Below, in pieces: positions 24,033 to 33,161 of a stretch of 64,000 nt of DNA. This DNA is from Planococcus ruber (GTDB lineage Bacteria > Bacillota > Bacilli > Bacillales_A > Planococcaceae). The notes under the pieces are model-generated. The model was not told the DNA's origin. It worked only from the letters and a program-made list of their open reading frames with translations, and did no database searches. Position 1 is the first letter of the stretch. Each line of letters begins with the position of its first letter. The translations under genes were made by a program, and so were the position numbers. The DNA lies in assembly GCF_022819085.1 (NCBI RefSeq), contig NZ_JALHAG010000011.1, positions 186,001-250,000 of the forward strand. Reading direction: 5' to 3'.

Positions 24033-25315
24033 CGTGCTTTTTTCCAGATGAAATAGCGTTCGATCAGAATCGCCGCCAGTGTTCCGGTAATCAATCCATT
24101 GGAAAAGGTAGCGGCGAGAATAGCTGGCAGCTGTGCCATGCTCTCGGGCGGAAGAAACATTATGCCGACCCCAATCATCAATCCGAAAGCGGATACTTTA
24201 TAAGCCTGCTGATAATCCGCTTCTTCTCTCAATTCCATAAAAGCCATTTCCACCATTTTTGTGAATATCGCAAAAATTACGGCATAAGCGACTGGCGCCG
24301 GCAATGCCGCAAGCAGTGCCATCAAGCTTGGAAAAAAGCTGATGGCTAAGACTACCACGCCGCCCATAACGAATGGTTTTAAAGAAGGATTTCGTGTCGC
24401 ACTGACAAAGCCGGCTGCACCGGAAATTGGCACGGGCCCGATGGCTGAAAACAGCCCCGCAAAAATGTGGTTGATCCCGGAAGCGACGGACGCTTGCTTG
24501 ACCCGATCCTGGGCTTCAATCGAAAACGTATTTTTTAAAAGCACTTCCATGACCCGCATTGAAGCCATCATATTCGCTACCAATAGAAAAGTTAAAAACA
24601 GCGCCGTAACGAACATGCCGCTATCCCAAACGAGGGGGCCGAATACGAGAAGTTCCGGCAATGCGAGCAATGATTCCGAAGTACCAGCAATCGCATCCGC
24701 CTTGCCAAGCAGCACAAATAACAGCCACCCCCCCGCAATCGCCAGCAAGACTGAATAACGGTTGACCCAAGGAGTTTTGTGCCCCATGAATAAAAACGTC
24801 ACGATAACGACGGCTGCGCCTCCTATAACGACGACCGGATCCACGGCATCGCCTTCACCCGCTATTCCCACTAAGCCGCCGATAATCGATTCGCTTAATT
24901 GCAGGACAAGCAGCAATAAATAGATGAACGTAATCGTCGGCGTAAACAGCGCTCTCATCTTCCCTACTAATCCAGTGTAAGTAAATACGATGAACAAAAC
25001 ACCGCTATAGAGCAGGCCGCTTTGAAGGGCTTGCAGCGATTCTTCCATCGTTTCATACATAACACCGACCATCCCTGCATAAACGATGAAGATTCCCCAC
25101 CAGAGCCCCGCCGGCCCTTCATTAATCGGCATCCGGTGCCCGATCAGCACCTGTACTAAACACGCGATGCCAAGCACAAAAATTGTCCTTTGGACAAATA
25201 AGGCTGTATCTCCACTGTTCATCCCAAAAACATTGGCGATGGCAATGGGAGCAGCAATCGAAGAAGCCAATAAAAAAATAGCCCACTGAATGCCTCCAAA
25301 CAAAGTTTTCACCAT
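24011..25315 (-). CDS. NCS2-family nucleobase (purine/pyrimidine) permease
   Basis: A 434-aa integral membrane protein with about 12-14 helices, of the NCS2/NAT nucleobase transporter family. The signature-like region is around IGPVPISGAAGFVSATRNPSLK (about residues 290-311), where family members hold the substrate-contacting loop. It resembles YwdJ-type permeases of unknown specificity more than PbuX or PyrP. The start M at 25315 follows a GGGCGGGAA stretch. It stands alone and is convergent with pepF. A clearer xanthine permease of the same superfamily is at 49670-51004. Confidence 0.8.
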   Translation of the reverse strand: MVKTLFGGIQWAIFLLASSIAAPIAIANVFGMNSGDTALFVQRTIFVLGIACLVQVLIGHRMPINEGPAGLWWGIFIVYAGMVGVMYETMEESLQALQSGLLYSGVLFIVFTYTGLVGKMRALFTPTITFIYLLLLVLQLSESIIGGLVGIAGEGDAVDPVVVIGGAAVVIVTFLFMGHKTPWVNRYSVLLAIAGGWLLFVLLGKADAIAGTSESLLALPELLVFGPLVWDSGMFVTALFLTFLLVANMMASMRVMEVLLKNTFSIEAQDRVKQASVASGINHIFAGLFSAIGPVPISGAAGFVSATRNPSLKPFVMGGVVVLAISFFPSLMALLAALPAPVAYAVIFAIFTKMVEMAFMELREEADYQQAYKVSAFGLMIGVGIMFLPPESMAQLPAILAATFSNGLITGTLAAILIERYFIWKKARKKTEAA

Positions 25316-25383
25316 TTCCCGCCCCCGTCTTTTCTAACTCTTTATCTTGTTAGTATACCCTTTTGCTTTTAAAGGCGTTCGGA

Positions 25384-25419
25384 GAAAAAACAAAGAGCCC
25401 TGAAATTTTCAGGACTCTC
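25384..25419 (-). terminator. Terminator of the small membrane protein gene
   Basis: Stem AGAGCCCTGAAA/TTTTCAGGACTCT with one mismatch; the minus-strand tail is TTTGTTTTTTC. It overlaps the final codons. Confidence 0.7.
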
Positions 25420-25678
25420 TGTCTTTTCTAGAAGTTTCTTTAGGATCCGCTTCTTTTTGCGATTCCATATTTTTCTTTTGCTCATCGGTCCGATGTTCTT
25501 CATCCAACGGCCCTTTATAGACAACCGGATAGCCTTTATCCTGCAGTTGCTTTACTTGCTTCCGAGACGCACGGATCAAAAGCCACATGATCAACAGTGA
25601 CAAAATAAAAATAACGACAACTGAGATAATCCCAGGAATGTATTCCGATTTATCTTCAGGAAAGTATAAGAATTCCAT
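25409..25678 (-). CDS. Small single-pass membrane protein
   Basis: An 89-aa protein with one hydrophobic helix (about residues 15-37, IPGIISVVVIFILSLLIMWL) flanked by a short outer segment and a charged cytoplasmic tail rich in Lys, Glu and Asp. No recognised domain. A ribosome site is weak (GGCGGG some distance upstream). The terminator overlapping its 3' end supports a real transcription unit. Function unknown. Confidence 0.55.
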   Translation of the reverse strand: MEFLYFPEDKSEYIPGIISVVVIFILSLLIMWLLIRASRKQVKQLQDKGYPVVYKGPLDEEHRTDEQKKNMESQKEADPKETSRKDRES

Positions 25679-25799
25679 TTGTTTATTTCCCGCCTTTGAT
25701 AGTTAAGTTTCCCTTCATTATACAGGATAGCTTTTTTCAATAAATTACCGAAGGTGAACATTTCGTGGCAAACTCTTAACAATCTCCGCAACAAACGCT

Positions 25800-25839
25800 G
25801 AAAAGCGGCAGAACCGGGAAGCGTTCCTTTTTCTGCCGC
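25800..25839 (-). terminator. Terminator of the LLM/NAD(P)-binding gene pair
   Basis: Stem GCGGCAGAA/TTCTGCCGC, loop of 17 bases, minus-strand TTTT tail, 33 bp after the stop at 25872. Confidence 0.6.
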
Positions 25840-25871
25840 CGAGCATGATTAAGGCATTGCGAATGTAAAAA

Positions 25872-26510
25872 CTATTTTTCCGATACAACTGTAAAGCGTT
25901 TATTGAAATGGCGCGGATTTTCAATTTCATCCACTAATGCAATGGCATAATCAGGATAGCTGACATAGCTTTTTCCTCTTGTATTCACCGTGATGCTATC
26001 TTCGCCTATCTTGTAGCTTCCGGTCCGTCTGCCTTCCGCATCAAAAAAAGCAGCAGGGCTTAGGAAAGTCCATTCGATGCCTTCCGATGCTTCAAGATCT
26101 GCCAGGTTCTGCGCCTGGTTAGACGCGATCGCTTTAAAAGCATCCGGGAATTCCGGCGTTTCAATCAGGCGGGTCGTTCGGGCCTCATCCACAAACAGGC
26201 TGCCTGCTCCTCCGACTACAATTAATCTCGTACCAGGCGCTTCTTGCAGCGCTTGGATCAGGTTTCGCCCTGCTTCCACATGCTGCTCCGCTTTTTCCGG
26301 CGGTACACCAAAAGCATTTACGACAACATCAAACAGCTTTAGGTCTTCTGCAGTTAAACTGAAAACATCTTTTTCCAAGATCTGTACGTTTTCCTCTTCA
26401 ATTTTTGAAGCATCCCGCACAATAGCCGTAATTTCATGACCTCTGGAAAGCGCTTCTTTCATAATGACTCCGCCTGCTTTTCCGCTTGCTCCAATAATTC
26501 CGATTTTCAT
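25872..26510 (-). CDS. NAD(P)-binding oxidoreductase, YwnB/NmrA-like
   Basis: A 212-aa single-domain Rossmann protein of the atypical SDR class. The nucleotide motif GIIGASGKAGG is at residues 4-14, with a second conserved glycine-rich stretch VVGGAGSLFV (near 97-106). It lacks the YxxxK pair at the classical position, as is common in NmrA/flavin-reductase-like members. A flavin or quinone reductase role is possible. The ATG at 26510 follows AAAGAGGTGC. It begins 17 bp after the luciferase-like monooxygenase gene and probably shares its transcript. Confidence 0.8.
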   Translation of the reverse strand: MKIGIIGASGKAGGVIMKEALSRGHEITAIVRDASKIEEENVQILEKDVFSLTAEDLKLFDVVVNAFGVPPEKAEQHVEAGRNLIQALQEAPGTRLIVVGGAGSLFVDEARTTRLIETPEFPDAFKAIASNQAQNLADLEASEGIEWTFLSPAAFFDAEGRRTGSYKIGEDSITVNTRGKSYVSYPDYAIALVDEIENPRHFNKRFTVVSEK

Positions 26511-26527
26511 CTAAAGCACCTCTTTTT

Positions 26528-27535
26528 TTAGATTTGATCCATCGCGTCTTTTAAAATTTCAAACGAACGCTTTCTTTTTTCTTGCTCATAAATATAGGAC
26601 ACAGCCATCAATTCATCAATCTGCATATCGCCCATAAACTTCCTTAATTGGCCCGCGACGGCTTCGCGGTCGCCAAGGAATGTGTAGCGCGACATATTTT
26701 TAGCCATCGTTTCCTCATACAAGCTCCATTTGCCATCCATTGAATCGACCGGCGGCTGAAGCAGATTTTTCGTACCTCTTACAACATTCAAATAAAACAT
26801 GTGGCTCGAAGTCGAAAGTTTTTGAGCTTCCTCCGTCGTTTCTGCAGCCACGACATTCACACAAACCATGACGTATGGTTGGGCCAGATAATCGGACGGC
26901 TGAAACTGGGTTCGGTAAATTTGCAGCGCCTGCTCCAATTGCTGAGGTGCAAAATGAGCAGCAAATACATACGGCAAGCCGAGTCTTGCGGCTAACTGCG
27001 CACTGGATGTACTTGAACCCAGGATAAAAATCGGAACTTCGGTGCCCACACCAGGGTAAGCATGCACCAGTCCTTGGTGTTCAATCGGCTTCAAATAATT
27101 TTGCAGTTCTACGACATCTTGTGGAAAAGCATAAGCTGTTTCTTGCGTTGTCCGGCGCAGTGCATGCGCTGTTTGCATATCCGTTCCCGGTGCGCGCCCA
27201 AGCCCCAAATTCACTCGGCCAGGATACATCGTTTCCAGTGTTCCAAATTGTTCAGCAACGACAAGCGGAGTATGGTTCGGCAGCATAACACCGCCAGACC
27301 CTACTTCAATCGTGTTTGTATTATCGAGCACTTTTGAAATTAAGATGGACGTAGCTGAACTGGCTAAAGTCGGTGAATTGTGGTGTTCAGACAACCAAAA
27401 GCGTTTGTAGTCCAATTTTTCAACATGCTGCGCCAAGCTGACCATATCAGCCAATGCCTCTTTTGCTGTCTGTCCTTCTGAAATGGCGACCAGATCCAAA
27501 ACGGATACGGGCACCGGGTTTATATTTTGATTCAT
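26528..27535 (-). CDS. LLM-class flavin-dependent oxidoreductase
   Basis: A 335-aa luciferase-like monooxygenase of the single-component-looking group 1 type (MsnO8/YwcH-like). Family hallmarks are [11 protein letters not shown] (about residues 41-51), [20 protein letters not shown], and the flavin-contact [10 protein letters not shown] (about 111-120). The substrate is unknown. The start ATG at 27535 follows a weak site. It is upstream of, and close to, an NAD(P)-binding gene that could supply reduced flavin, which would make a two-component pair, although this is inference. Confidence 0.85.
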   Translation of the reverse strand: MNQNINPVPVSVLDLVAISEGQTAKEALADMVSLAQHVEKLDYKRFWLSEHHNSPTLASSATSILISKVLDNTNTIEVGSGGVMLPNHTPLVVAEQFGTLETMYPGRVNLGLGRAPGTDMQTAHALRRTTQETAYAFPQDVVELQNYLKPIEHQGLVHAYPGVGTEVPIFILGSSTSSAQLAARLGLPYVFAAHFAPQQLEQALQIYRTQFQPSDYLAQPYVMVCVNVVAAETTEEAQKLSTSSHMFYLNVVRGTKNLLQPPVDSMDGKWSLYEETMAKNMSRYTFLGDREAVAGQLRKFMGDMQIDELMAVSYIYEQEKRKRSFEILKDAMDQI

Positions 27536-27621
27536 TTAATGACTTCCTTTCAAGAGGAGATGTTCATTAACCATAAAACCAAAATATCTCGAAGACAAGC
27601 TATCTGCTTATGGCCTTAGAA

Positions 27622-28593
27622 TCATTCAGTCGTGTTCATCCATGTAGGGATTTTATCGTCTTCGTCAAATTCGATAATGACATCCGTTACTCCCTGGACG
27701 CCGTCCCGAATCCGCTTCTCAATGTAATCCCGCAAATCATCCGCTTCGGCAATCGTCATGCCCGGGTCCACTTCCAGTTTCAACTCCACGTGGAAATGGT
27801 CGCCTTCTTTTATGACGTCCAAATCCTGAATGTCTGCAACTTGAGGATGCTGCAGAACTTTTGCGCCGATCCGGGCCTGCATTTTCACATCCGCTACACC
27901 AAGCGCGCCTGCCGCATTGTCGAGGAAGACCCGCCCCACTACAAGGATGAGCAGGACACCGATAATGACCGAAGCATAGCCGGTCGCGCTATGGAACGGC
28001 GTATACGTGGAAATGACAATAGCCGCCAGAGCCAGCACCGCTCCTCCTACCGCTACATTATCTTCCAGGAAAACGAGTTTGGTCGCAGGTTTAGCCCCTT
28101 TTACGTTTTTGTAGCTGAGCGGGATATATTTTAATCCGCGTGTCTGTTCTTTCGGAAGGTGCTCGGTTATTTCTTTCATGGCTTTATTGAGCACGAAAGC
28201 TTCTAACAGAGCAGACGCACCGAGGACGCCGATGTTCAACCAGAACCAATCTTCTGTATGGACGGCATCCGAAATATGATGGATTCCTTCGATAATGGTT
28301 TCATAGGCCAGTACGCCGACAATCAGCACTGCACCTAGCAGCACTAAATTGACTAAGCGCCCAAAACCGCCCGGAAATTTTTCGGTAGGCGCTTTTTTGC
28401 TCAATGCCGAGCCGACAAAGACGAATAATTGGTTCGCCGCATCCCCAAAACTGTGCATCATTTCGGCGAACATCGCGACATTTCCTGTAATGAGGTAAGC
28501 GATTGTCTTAATGACCGCGACCATCGTATTGACAATGGCAGCCCAAAAAGCGGACTTGTTCCCTCCCTTAAGCAATCCAAAAAATTCTTTCAT
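27622..28593 (-). CDS. Cation diffusion facilitator (CDF) transporter
   Basis: A 323-aa CDF-family protein that exports divalent metals (Zn, Fe, Mn or similar) in exchange for protons. There are five to six membrane helices. The helix II motif ITGNVAMFAEMMHSFGDAANQ (about residues 27-47) holds histidine and aspartate metal ligands. A cytoplasmic C-terminal ferredoxin-like domain includes HVELKLEVDPGMTIAEADDL. Metal selectivity cannot be assigned. The ATG at 28593 follows GGAGG; a 10-codon upstream extension is disfavoured. Confidence 0.88.
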   Translation of the reverse strand: MKEFFGLLKGGNKSAFWAAIVNTMVAVIKTIAYLITGNVAMFAEMMHSFGDAANQLFVFVGSALSKKAPTEKFPGGFGRLVNLVLLGAVLIVGVLAYETIIEGIHHISDAVHTEDWFWLNIGVLGASALLEAFVLNKAMKEITEHLPKEQTRGLKYIPLSYKNVKGAKPATKLVFLEDNVAVGGAVLALAAIVISTYTPFHSATGYASVIIGVLLILVVGRVFLDNAAGALGVADVKMQARIGAKVLQHPQVADIQDLDVIKEGDHFHVELKLEVDPGMTIAEADDLRDYIEKRIRDGVQGVTDVIIEFDEDDKIPTWMNTTE

Positions 28594-28683
28594 AAAAATC
28601 CTCCATTCTTCTGGGCCTCGCAACTTTTATGTAAACTCAGAAAGCTTTTCTATTTTATTCCCTGCACCGGTGCGGTAGAAACC

Positions 28684-28722
28684 CATGAAAAAGAGGGCTC
28701 TCAATTTTTCCTGAGCTCTGCT
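28684..28722 (-). terminator. Weak terminator of the YhfI-like gene
   Basis: Imperfect stem AGAGCTC/GAGAGCCCTCT with a bulge, followed by TTTTTC on the minus strand. Confidence 0.4.
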
Positions 28723-28736
28723 TTTCTAAAGCTGCG

Positions 28737-29471
28737 TTAAATCTCGTAAACTGCTCCTATTTCTGCAAATTCTGTATCTCCGCTAAAACTGGAGCGTGCT
28801 GCTTCAAGAATTTCGCCTAATTCGCCGTATTGCGGCAGATGAGTGAGCCTCAATTGCTTGGCCCCAGCCCGTTCAGCCAGTTCGCCTGCTTGTCTTCCGC
28901 TCAAATGCCCTTTGATGATGCCCCGATATTTTTCGTATAAATTCGATTCACATACAAGCAAATCGGCTCCGCGCGAAAACTCGATCAGGTCGTCTTTCCA
29001 TTCGGTATCCGCCGTAAAGACTACAGACTTTCCGTTTGACGTAAATTTCATCGCCAAACAATAAACCGGATGAATGGTTTCGCAAAACGCGACTTCAAAC
29101 GGCCCGAGCTGAAGAGGCTGATTTGCTTCGATTACCTTTCCTTCCGTCACGCCTTTATAGGAAAGCGCTGCAAACATTTCCGGATCCCGGTTATGGGCAT
29201 AAATCGGGAATGGAGTTTGCCATTCTTTGAGTTGCATGCCGACCATTGCTGCGTGCTGCAAAACGCTAATATCCGCAATATGGTCTGGGTGATAGTGGCT
29301 GATGATGGCCGCATCCAGATCTTTCAATTCGGTGTAGTTTTGTACTGCGGCCAGAACACCGCTTCCGCAGTCCACCAAGCAGCGAAATCCTTCCTCTTCG
29401 ATCAGGAATGATGAAGTGGCCTCATTTTTATTGGGATAGCCTCCCCAAATCCCTATAGTTGTGATTTTCAT
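28737..29471 (-). CDS. MBL-fold hydrolase, YhfI-like
   Basis: A 244-aa metallo-beta-lactamase-fold protein with the metal motif SHYHPDHIAD (near residues 58-67), an aspartate in VFTADTEW (near 153) and a late histidine in LTHLPQY. It resembles RNase Z-related small hydrolases such as Bacillus YhfI, whose substrate is not established. The ATG at 29471 follows GGAGGAAT. It is divergent from the stress gene at 29592. Confidence 0.82.
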   Translation of the reverse strand: MKITTIGIWGGYPNKNEATSSFLIEEEGFRCLVDCGSGVLAAVQNYTELKDLDAAIISHYHPDHIADISVLQHAAMVGMQLKEWQTPFPIYAHNRDPEMFAALSYKGVTEGKVIEANQPLQLGPFEVAFCETIHPVYCLAMKFTSNGKSVVFTADTEWKDDLIEFSRGADLLVCESNLYEKYRGIIKGHLSGRQAGELAERAGAKQLRLTHLPQYGELGEILEAARSSFSGDTEFAEIGAVYEI

Positions 29472-29529
29472 AAAAGAATTCCTCCCAAACTATTTTTTCC
29501 TATTATAACGCAGCCATTGTCCTATGTTT

Positions 29530-29554
29530 GTTTAAAGAGATTCGCTCAGGGTAT
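29530..29554 (+). promoter_or_regulatory. SigB general-stress promoter
   Basis: GTTTAA and GGGTAT separated by 13 bases: an exact match to the SigB consensus, 37 bases upstream of the stress gene start. Confidence 0.75.
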
Positions 29555-29591
29555 ATAAAAAGGGAGCAGTTAAAACATTGGAGGGATTACT

Positions 29592-29918
29592 TTGACAGTA
29601 AAACTAACAGTAGAAAACGCCGTACAAGCAAAAGCAGAAATTGAAAAATTACAAGCGCAAGGATATTCGCATGATGACATTTATATCTTTGCACACGACA
29701 AAAAGCGCGAAAAAGATATTTCTTCTGCACTGGACACCGAAAGCGTGGGCATGAAGGAGCAAGGATTCCTGGACAGCATGAAAAACATGACCGTTTCTCG
29801 CGGGGATGAACTTCGCGCCAAAATTGCAGCTGCCGGAACAACCGAACAGGAAGCCGCTGAATTCGAAGAAGAACTGGATAAAGGCAAACTCGTCATCATC
29901 GCCAATAAGAACAATTAA
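29592..29918 (+). CDS. yflT: General stress protein 17M-like (YflT domain)
   Basis: A 108-aa soluble protein of the heat-induced YflT/GSP17M family. The N-terminal half has the family layout VENAVQAKAEIEKLQAQGYSHDDIYIFAH (about residues 7-35); the C-terminal half is acidic and helical. Family members are SigB-controlled in Bacillus, with unknown biochemical role. Translation starts at TTG (29592), placed by GGAGGG 8 bases upstream. An exact SigB consensus promoter precedes it and a terminator follows, so this is a monocistronic stress gene. Confidence 0.85.
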   Translation: MTVKLTVENAVQAKAEIEKLQAQGYSHDDIYIFAHDKKREKDISSALDTESVGMKEQGFLDSMKNMTVSRGDELRAKIAAAGTTEQEAAEFEEELDKGKLVIIANKNN

Positions 29919-29924
29919 GCCCCT

Positions 29925-29955
29925 CCCTCTTGCTGAAAAGCAAGAGGGTTTTTTC
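29925..29955 (+). terminator. Terminator of the YflT-like gene
   Basis: Perfect 9-bp stem CCCTCTTGC/GCAAGAGGG with a T6 tail. Confidence 0.88.
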
Positions 29956-30204
29956 TGTCTTTGTGCCATTTTTTGTATTTCACTATAACTTTAAACTTCT
30001 GATAAATTATATTATTCTCCTTTGTTTTTTCTTTATTTTCAAAATTCTCTTGATATGGTTAGTAATATTGGCATATTCCAGGTTATGTATCATCTTGTCC
30101 ATTGTGCCATCCATTACTATTTGCTATATTTGAAAAAGGTTAATTTTCTAACTACAGGCAAGTAAACGCTTTCCTGCAGGAGAAAAGCCTCAAGGGGGAA
30201 ATTT

Positions 30205-31269
30205 ATGAAGAAGAGTTTGAAAATGGGAAGCGCTTTTATCGGCATCATTGTCGGGGCAGGTTTTGCTTCTGGACAAGAGATTCTGCAATATTTTACAAGT
30301 TTTGGGATGATGGGAATTTTTGCAGCCCTTATCTCGACTGCTTTATTTGCTTATTTGGGAATGAATTTAACAAGGCTCGGAAGCCGGATGCAGCAACCTT
30401 CACATAAAGAAGTCATCTACGGAATCAGCGGAAAAATATTGGGAAGAATCGTGGACTACATAATTATTTTAACTTTGTTTGGCGTTGGCGTTGTGATGGT
30501 AGCTGGAGCCGGTTCGATTTTTTCACAGCAATTCGGCCTTCCAGCGGTTCTTGGCAGCACGCTAATGATCGTCCTGGTCGTTTTGACCATCATGCTGAAT
30601 GTCGAAAAAGTCATTTCAATCATCGGCAGCATTACGCCTTTTCTCATGTTGATGGTCGTCATTTTGGCCATCTACAGCTTGGCTACCGGCGATTCATCTT
30701 TTGCAGCATTAGATCCAATTGCAAATGAAAAACTTTCGGCTGTTTCCAACTGGTTCTTGGCCGGATTGAATTATGCATCCTTTAACATTGCAGTAGGTGC
30801 TTCGATGTCCATCGTCATGGGCAGCACCGAAAAAGATGAAAAAATCGCTGCACGCGGCGGATTATTTGGTGGATTGGGCTTGGGGATTTTGATTATTCTC
30901 AGCCATTTAGCGATTTTTTCAAAAATCGAAAGTGTGGGCGATGCTGATATGCCGATGCTTCAAATTGCCAATGACATCTCACCTACTTTAGGCGTATTTA
31001 TGTCGATCATTTTGTTCGGCATGATTTACAATACCGCCGTCAGCATGATCTATGCCTTTGCAGCCCGCTTTGTTCCATCGGGCACACCGAAATTCAAAGG
31101 ATTTGTTGTTATCGTTGGGGTTGTTTCCTTTATCTTGAGCTTTGTCGGATTCACTAAACTTGTCAACGAGTTCTACCCGATCGTCGGCTATCTTGGGTTC
31201 TTCCTGGTAGCGGCACTGGTCTATGCCGATTTTAATAAACCGAAAGTCCAGACAGCTCCAACCAAATAG
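30205..31269 (+). CDS. ykvI: YkvI-family membrane protein
   Basis: A 354-aa polytopic membrane protein (about ten helices) of the YkvI family within the APC-type transporter superfamily. The first helix has FIGIIVGAGFASGQEILQYF (about residues 12-31), a broken glycine-rich helix typical of LeuT-fold transporters. Substrate unknown; an amino-acid or small solute is plausible. The ATG follows AAGGGGG. The 285 bp upstream are AT-rich, with no gene. A terminator follows. Confidence 0.82.
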   Translation: MKKSLKMGSAFIGIIVGAGFASGQEILQYFTSFGMMGIFAALISTALFAYLGMNLTRLGSRMQQPSHKEVIYGISGKILGRIVDYIIILTLFGVGVVMVAGAGSIFSQQFGLPAVLGSTLMIVLVVLTIMLNVEKVISIIGSITPFLMLMVVILAIYSLATGDSSFAALDPIANEKLSAVSNWFLAGLNYASFNIAVGASMSIVMGSTEKDEKIAARGGLFGGLGLGILIILSHLAIFSKIESVGDADMPMLQIANDISPTLGVFMSIILFGMIYNTAVSMIYAFAARFVPSGTPKFKGFVVIVGVVSFILSFVGFTKLVNEFYPIVGYLGFFLVAALVYADFNKPKVQTAPTK

Positions 31270-31277
31270 CGTATCGA

Positions 31278-31316
31278 AGCCGCAAAAGCATCCATCAACT
31301 GCTTTGGCGGCTTTTC
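31278..31316 (+). terminator. Terminator after ykvI
   Basis: Stem AAGCCGC.AAAGCA / TGCTTT.GGCGGCTT with one mismatch, followed by TT. Confidence 0.65.
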
Positions 31317-31360
31317 ATGTTATGGTTTAAATAGAGCATTCCGGAAGGAGAACTTTTTTT

Positions 31361-32533
31361 ATGGATACTTTTATTAAAACACCTCAACAGCAAGAACTGA
31401 TAAACCAAATTCATGCATTGGCTCCTGCGTTTCAAAAGCGCGAACCGGAGCTGGATGCTATTGGATCTTTTCCTTATGAGAATATAAATGAATTGAAGCA
31501 GCTCGGCTATCATACCCTTACGCTTCCGAAAGAGATGGGCGGGCAAGGCTTCGGCCTCTATGAGTACATACTGGCGCAAGAAGCGATTTCTCAAGCTTCC
31601 GGAGCTACCGGGCTTTCTATCGGATGGCATGCCGGAATCATTTTGGAATACGCTGAAAACCGGCATTGGCATCAGGACAGTGCCGCATGGCTTACAGAAG
31701 AAATCCGAAAAGGTGCTTTGATTAATACAGCGGCCACTGAGAACAATGCGGGAAGCCCGGCGCGCGGTGCACTTCCACGGACCTTTGCTGTTAAAGACGG
31801 CGATGAGTGGGTAATCAACGGCGAAAAAACCTATACTTCCATGGCCCCTGTATTGGATTTCATTTTCGTGACGGCTACTGTGGATGAGGAACAGATTGAA
31901 ACTTTTATTATTCCGCGCAAAACAGAAGGCGTTTCAATCGATGAAACTTGGGATATGCTAGCCATGAGAGGCACAGCGAGCCATACGTTAGTGATGAGAG
32001 ACGTGAGGATTCCTTCTTCTTTCATCTTGAAACCGAGCGGCGCCAAAGCCGCTGGAAAAGGATGGCTGCTCCACATTCCCGCTTGTTATATCGGAATGGC
32101 TGCTGCCGCCCGCACGCAGGCGATTGAATTCGCCGTTTCCTATGAACCGGCTTCCCTCGGAAAACCGATTTCAGAAACGCCGAACATCCGCCAGCTCATC
32201 GGAGAAATGGAATTGGAGCTAACGACTGCCCGCCACTTATTATACGGAACCGTTGAACGCTATCTTCAAGCAAGCGATAGAGCAGCGATGGATGAAGCTT
32301 TGAACGTAACGAAAATCGCTGTCACACAGGCGGCCATGGGCATCGTCGATAAGGCGATGAAAATTGTCGGTTCAAGAGCACTTTCAGAAGCCAACCCGAT
32401 GCATCGCCATTACTTGAATATCCGGGCCGGCCTGTACAATCCGCCAATGGAAGACATGGTCAAAGCACAACTGGCAAACCAAGCCATCCAATCTATCTCA
32501 CAGGAAAAACACGAAAATCCAGCCAATAAATAA
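31361..32533 (+). CDS. Acyl-CoA dehydrogenase-family protein
   Basis: A 390-aa flavoprotein of the acyl-CoA dehydrogenase fold. The N-terminal helical domain, the middle beta domain (VINGEKTYTSMAP, near 150-162, and the RGTASHTLVMRDV segment) and the C-terminal helices are present. The usual catalytic EGTNEI near the end is not seen; the C-terminus reads IVGSRALSEANPMHRHYLNIRAGL instead. This places it in the divergent branch that includes DszC/YdbM-like monooxygenases and acyl-CoA dehydrogenases with shifted catalytic bases. Function is therefore open. Followed 13 bp later by a DUF3219 gene, probably in the same transcript. Confidence 0.82.
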   Translation: MDTFIKTPQQQELINQIHALAPAFQKREPELDAIGSFPYENINELKQLGYHTLTLPKEMGGQGFGLYEYILAQEAISQASGATGLSIGWHAGIILEYAENRHWHQDSAAWLTEEIRKGALINTAATENNAGSPARGALPRTFAVKDGDEWVINGEKTYTSMAPVLDFIFVTATVDEEQIETFIIPRKTEGVSIDETWDMLAMRGTASHTLVMRDVRIPSSFILKPSGAKAAGKGWLLHIPACYIGMAAAARTQAIEFAVSYEPASLGKPISETPNIRQLIGEMELELTTARHLLYGTVERYLQASDRAAMDEALNVTKIAVTQAAMGIVDKAMKIVGSRALSEANPMHRHYLNIRAGLYNPPMEDMVKAQLANQAIQSISQEKHENPANK

Positions 32534-32546
32534 GGAGTGAAGCCAA

Positions 32547-32846
32547 TTGACAATTCAAGTGCACCTTAACGAAACAGTGATCGAGGCTTTTCATTTTATG
32601 GAAGAACATGTGGCCGACAGCGTTTCTAAAAAAACGCTGCAAAAAATCATCATCGATTTCAACGTGACGAGCGAAGATTACCACGACATTGCCGTGTTAT
32701 TGTACGGCATGGAATTCCGTGTTCAAGTTCCGGAAAAAAACTTGGACTTTCAAGCTGCCATCTCGAACTATTCAACCGATACGACAAATCTTTACAACCC
32801 AAACGAAGTAGCGGACTACCATTTGGAATTGACGGAGAAAGCATAG
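32547..32846 (+). CDS. ykvR: DUF3219 family protein (YkvR-like)
   Basis: A 99-aa protein matching DUF3219 (Bacillus YkvR). The conserved core is NVTSEDYHDIAVLLYGMEF (about residues 38-56), then VPEKNLDFQAAISNYSTDTTNLY. Function unknown; soluble, beta-rich. The start is TTG at 32547, fixed by AAGGAGTG 8 bases upstream. It follows the acyl-CoA dehydrogenase-like gene by 13 bp and ends at a terminator. The neighbour YkvI family is also represented just upstream (30205). Confidence 0.8.
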   Translation: MTIQVHLNETVIEAFHFMEEHVADSVSKKTLQKIIIDFNVTSEDYHDIAVLLYGMEFRVQVPEKNLDFQAAISNYSTDTTNLYNPNEVADYHLELTEKA

Positions 32847-32851
32847 AAATC

Positions 32852-32890
32852 AAAAAGGGAGCCACAGCTATAAGCCGCGGCCCCTTTTTT
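32852..32890 (+). terminator. Terminator after DUF3219 gene
   Basis: Stem AAAAAGGGAGCC / GGC.CCCTTTTTT with a 15-base loop and a T6 end. Confidence 0.65.
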
Positions 32891-32896
32891 GATTCC

Positions 32897-33157
32897 CTAT
32901 TTTCTTTTAAAGCGGCTGCCTCGGCTCCTTCTTCTCAATTTTCTTCTTAAGTCCCGCGCTTCCTGTTCTTTTGCCGCCCGACTTTCCTCATCCAAGGAAA
33001 TGGAGCAAAGATCTTCTCCTTCCAGTTCAATATCAAACCATGAATTCACGCGGCTACCTTCCGGCAACTGGCTGAGAGGGAGAAGGAGTTCCTTTTGTTC
33101 TTCCTCTATCAGAATGACCGCCCATCCGTCTTCAATCCGGTTCAGCATCCCTTTCAT
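32897..33157 (-). CDS. DUF3006 domain protein
   Basis: An 86-aa protein of the DUF3006 family. The core MLNRIEDGWAVILIEEEQKELLLPLSQLPEG (about residues 4-34) is followed by a strongly basic C-terminal tail (RRKLRRRSRGSRFKRK). The family is usually found next to secreted ComEC-like MBL hydrolases, as here: it starts 4 bp after the stop of such a gene. A nucleic-acid contact via the basic tail is possible but unproven. Confidence 0.78.
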   Translation of the reverse strand: MKGMLNRIEDGWAVILIEEEQKELLLPLSQLPEGSRVNSWFDIELEGEDLCSISLDEESRAAKEQEARDLRRKLRRRSRGSRFKRK

Positions 33158-33161
33158 TCAA

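Noticed and set aside
30161-30174. cre-like AGTAAACGCTTTCC upstream of ykvI
   Set aside because: Mismatches at both outer positions of the consensus; too weak without other support.
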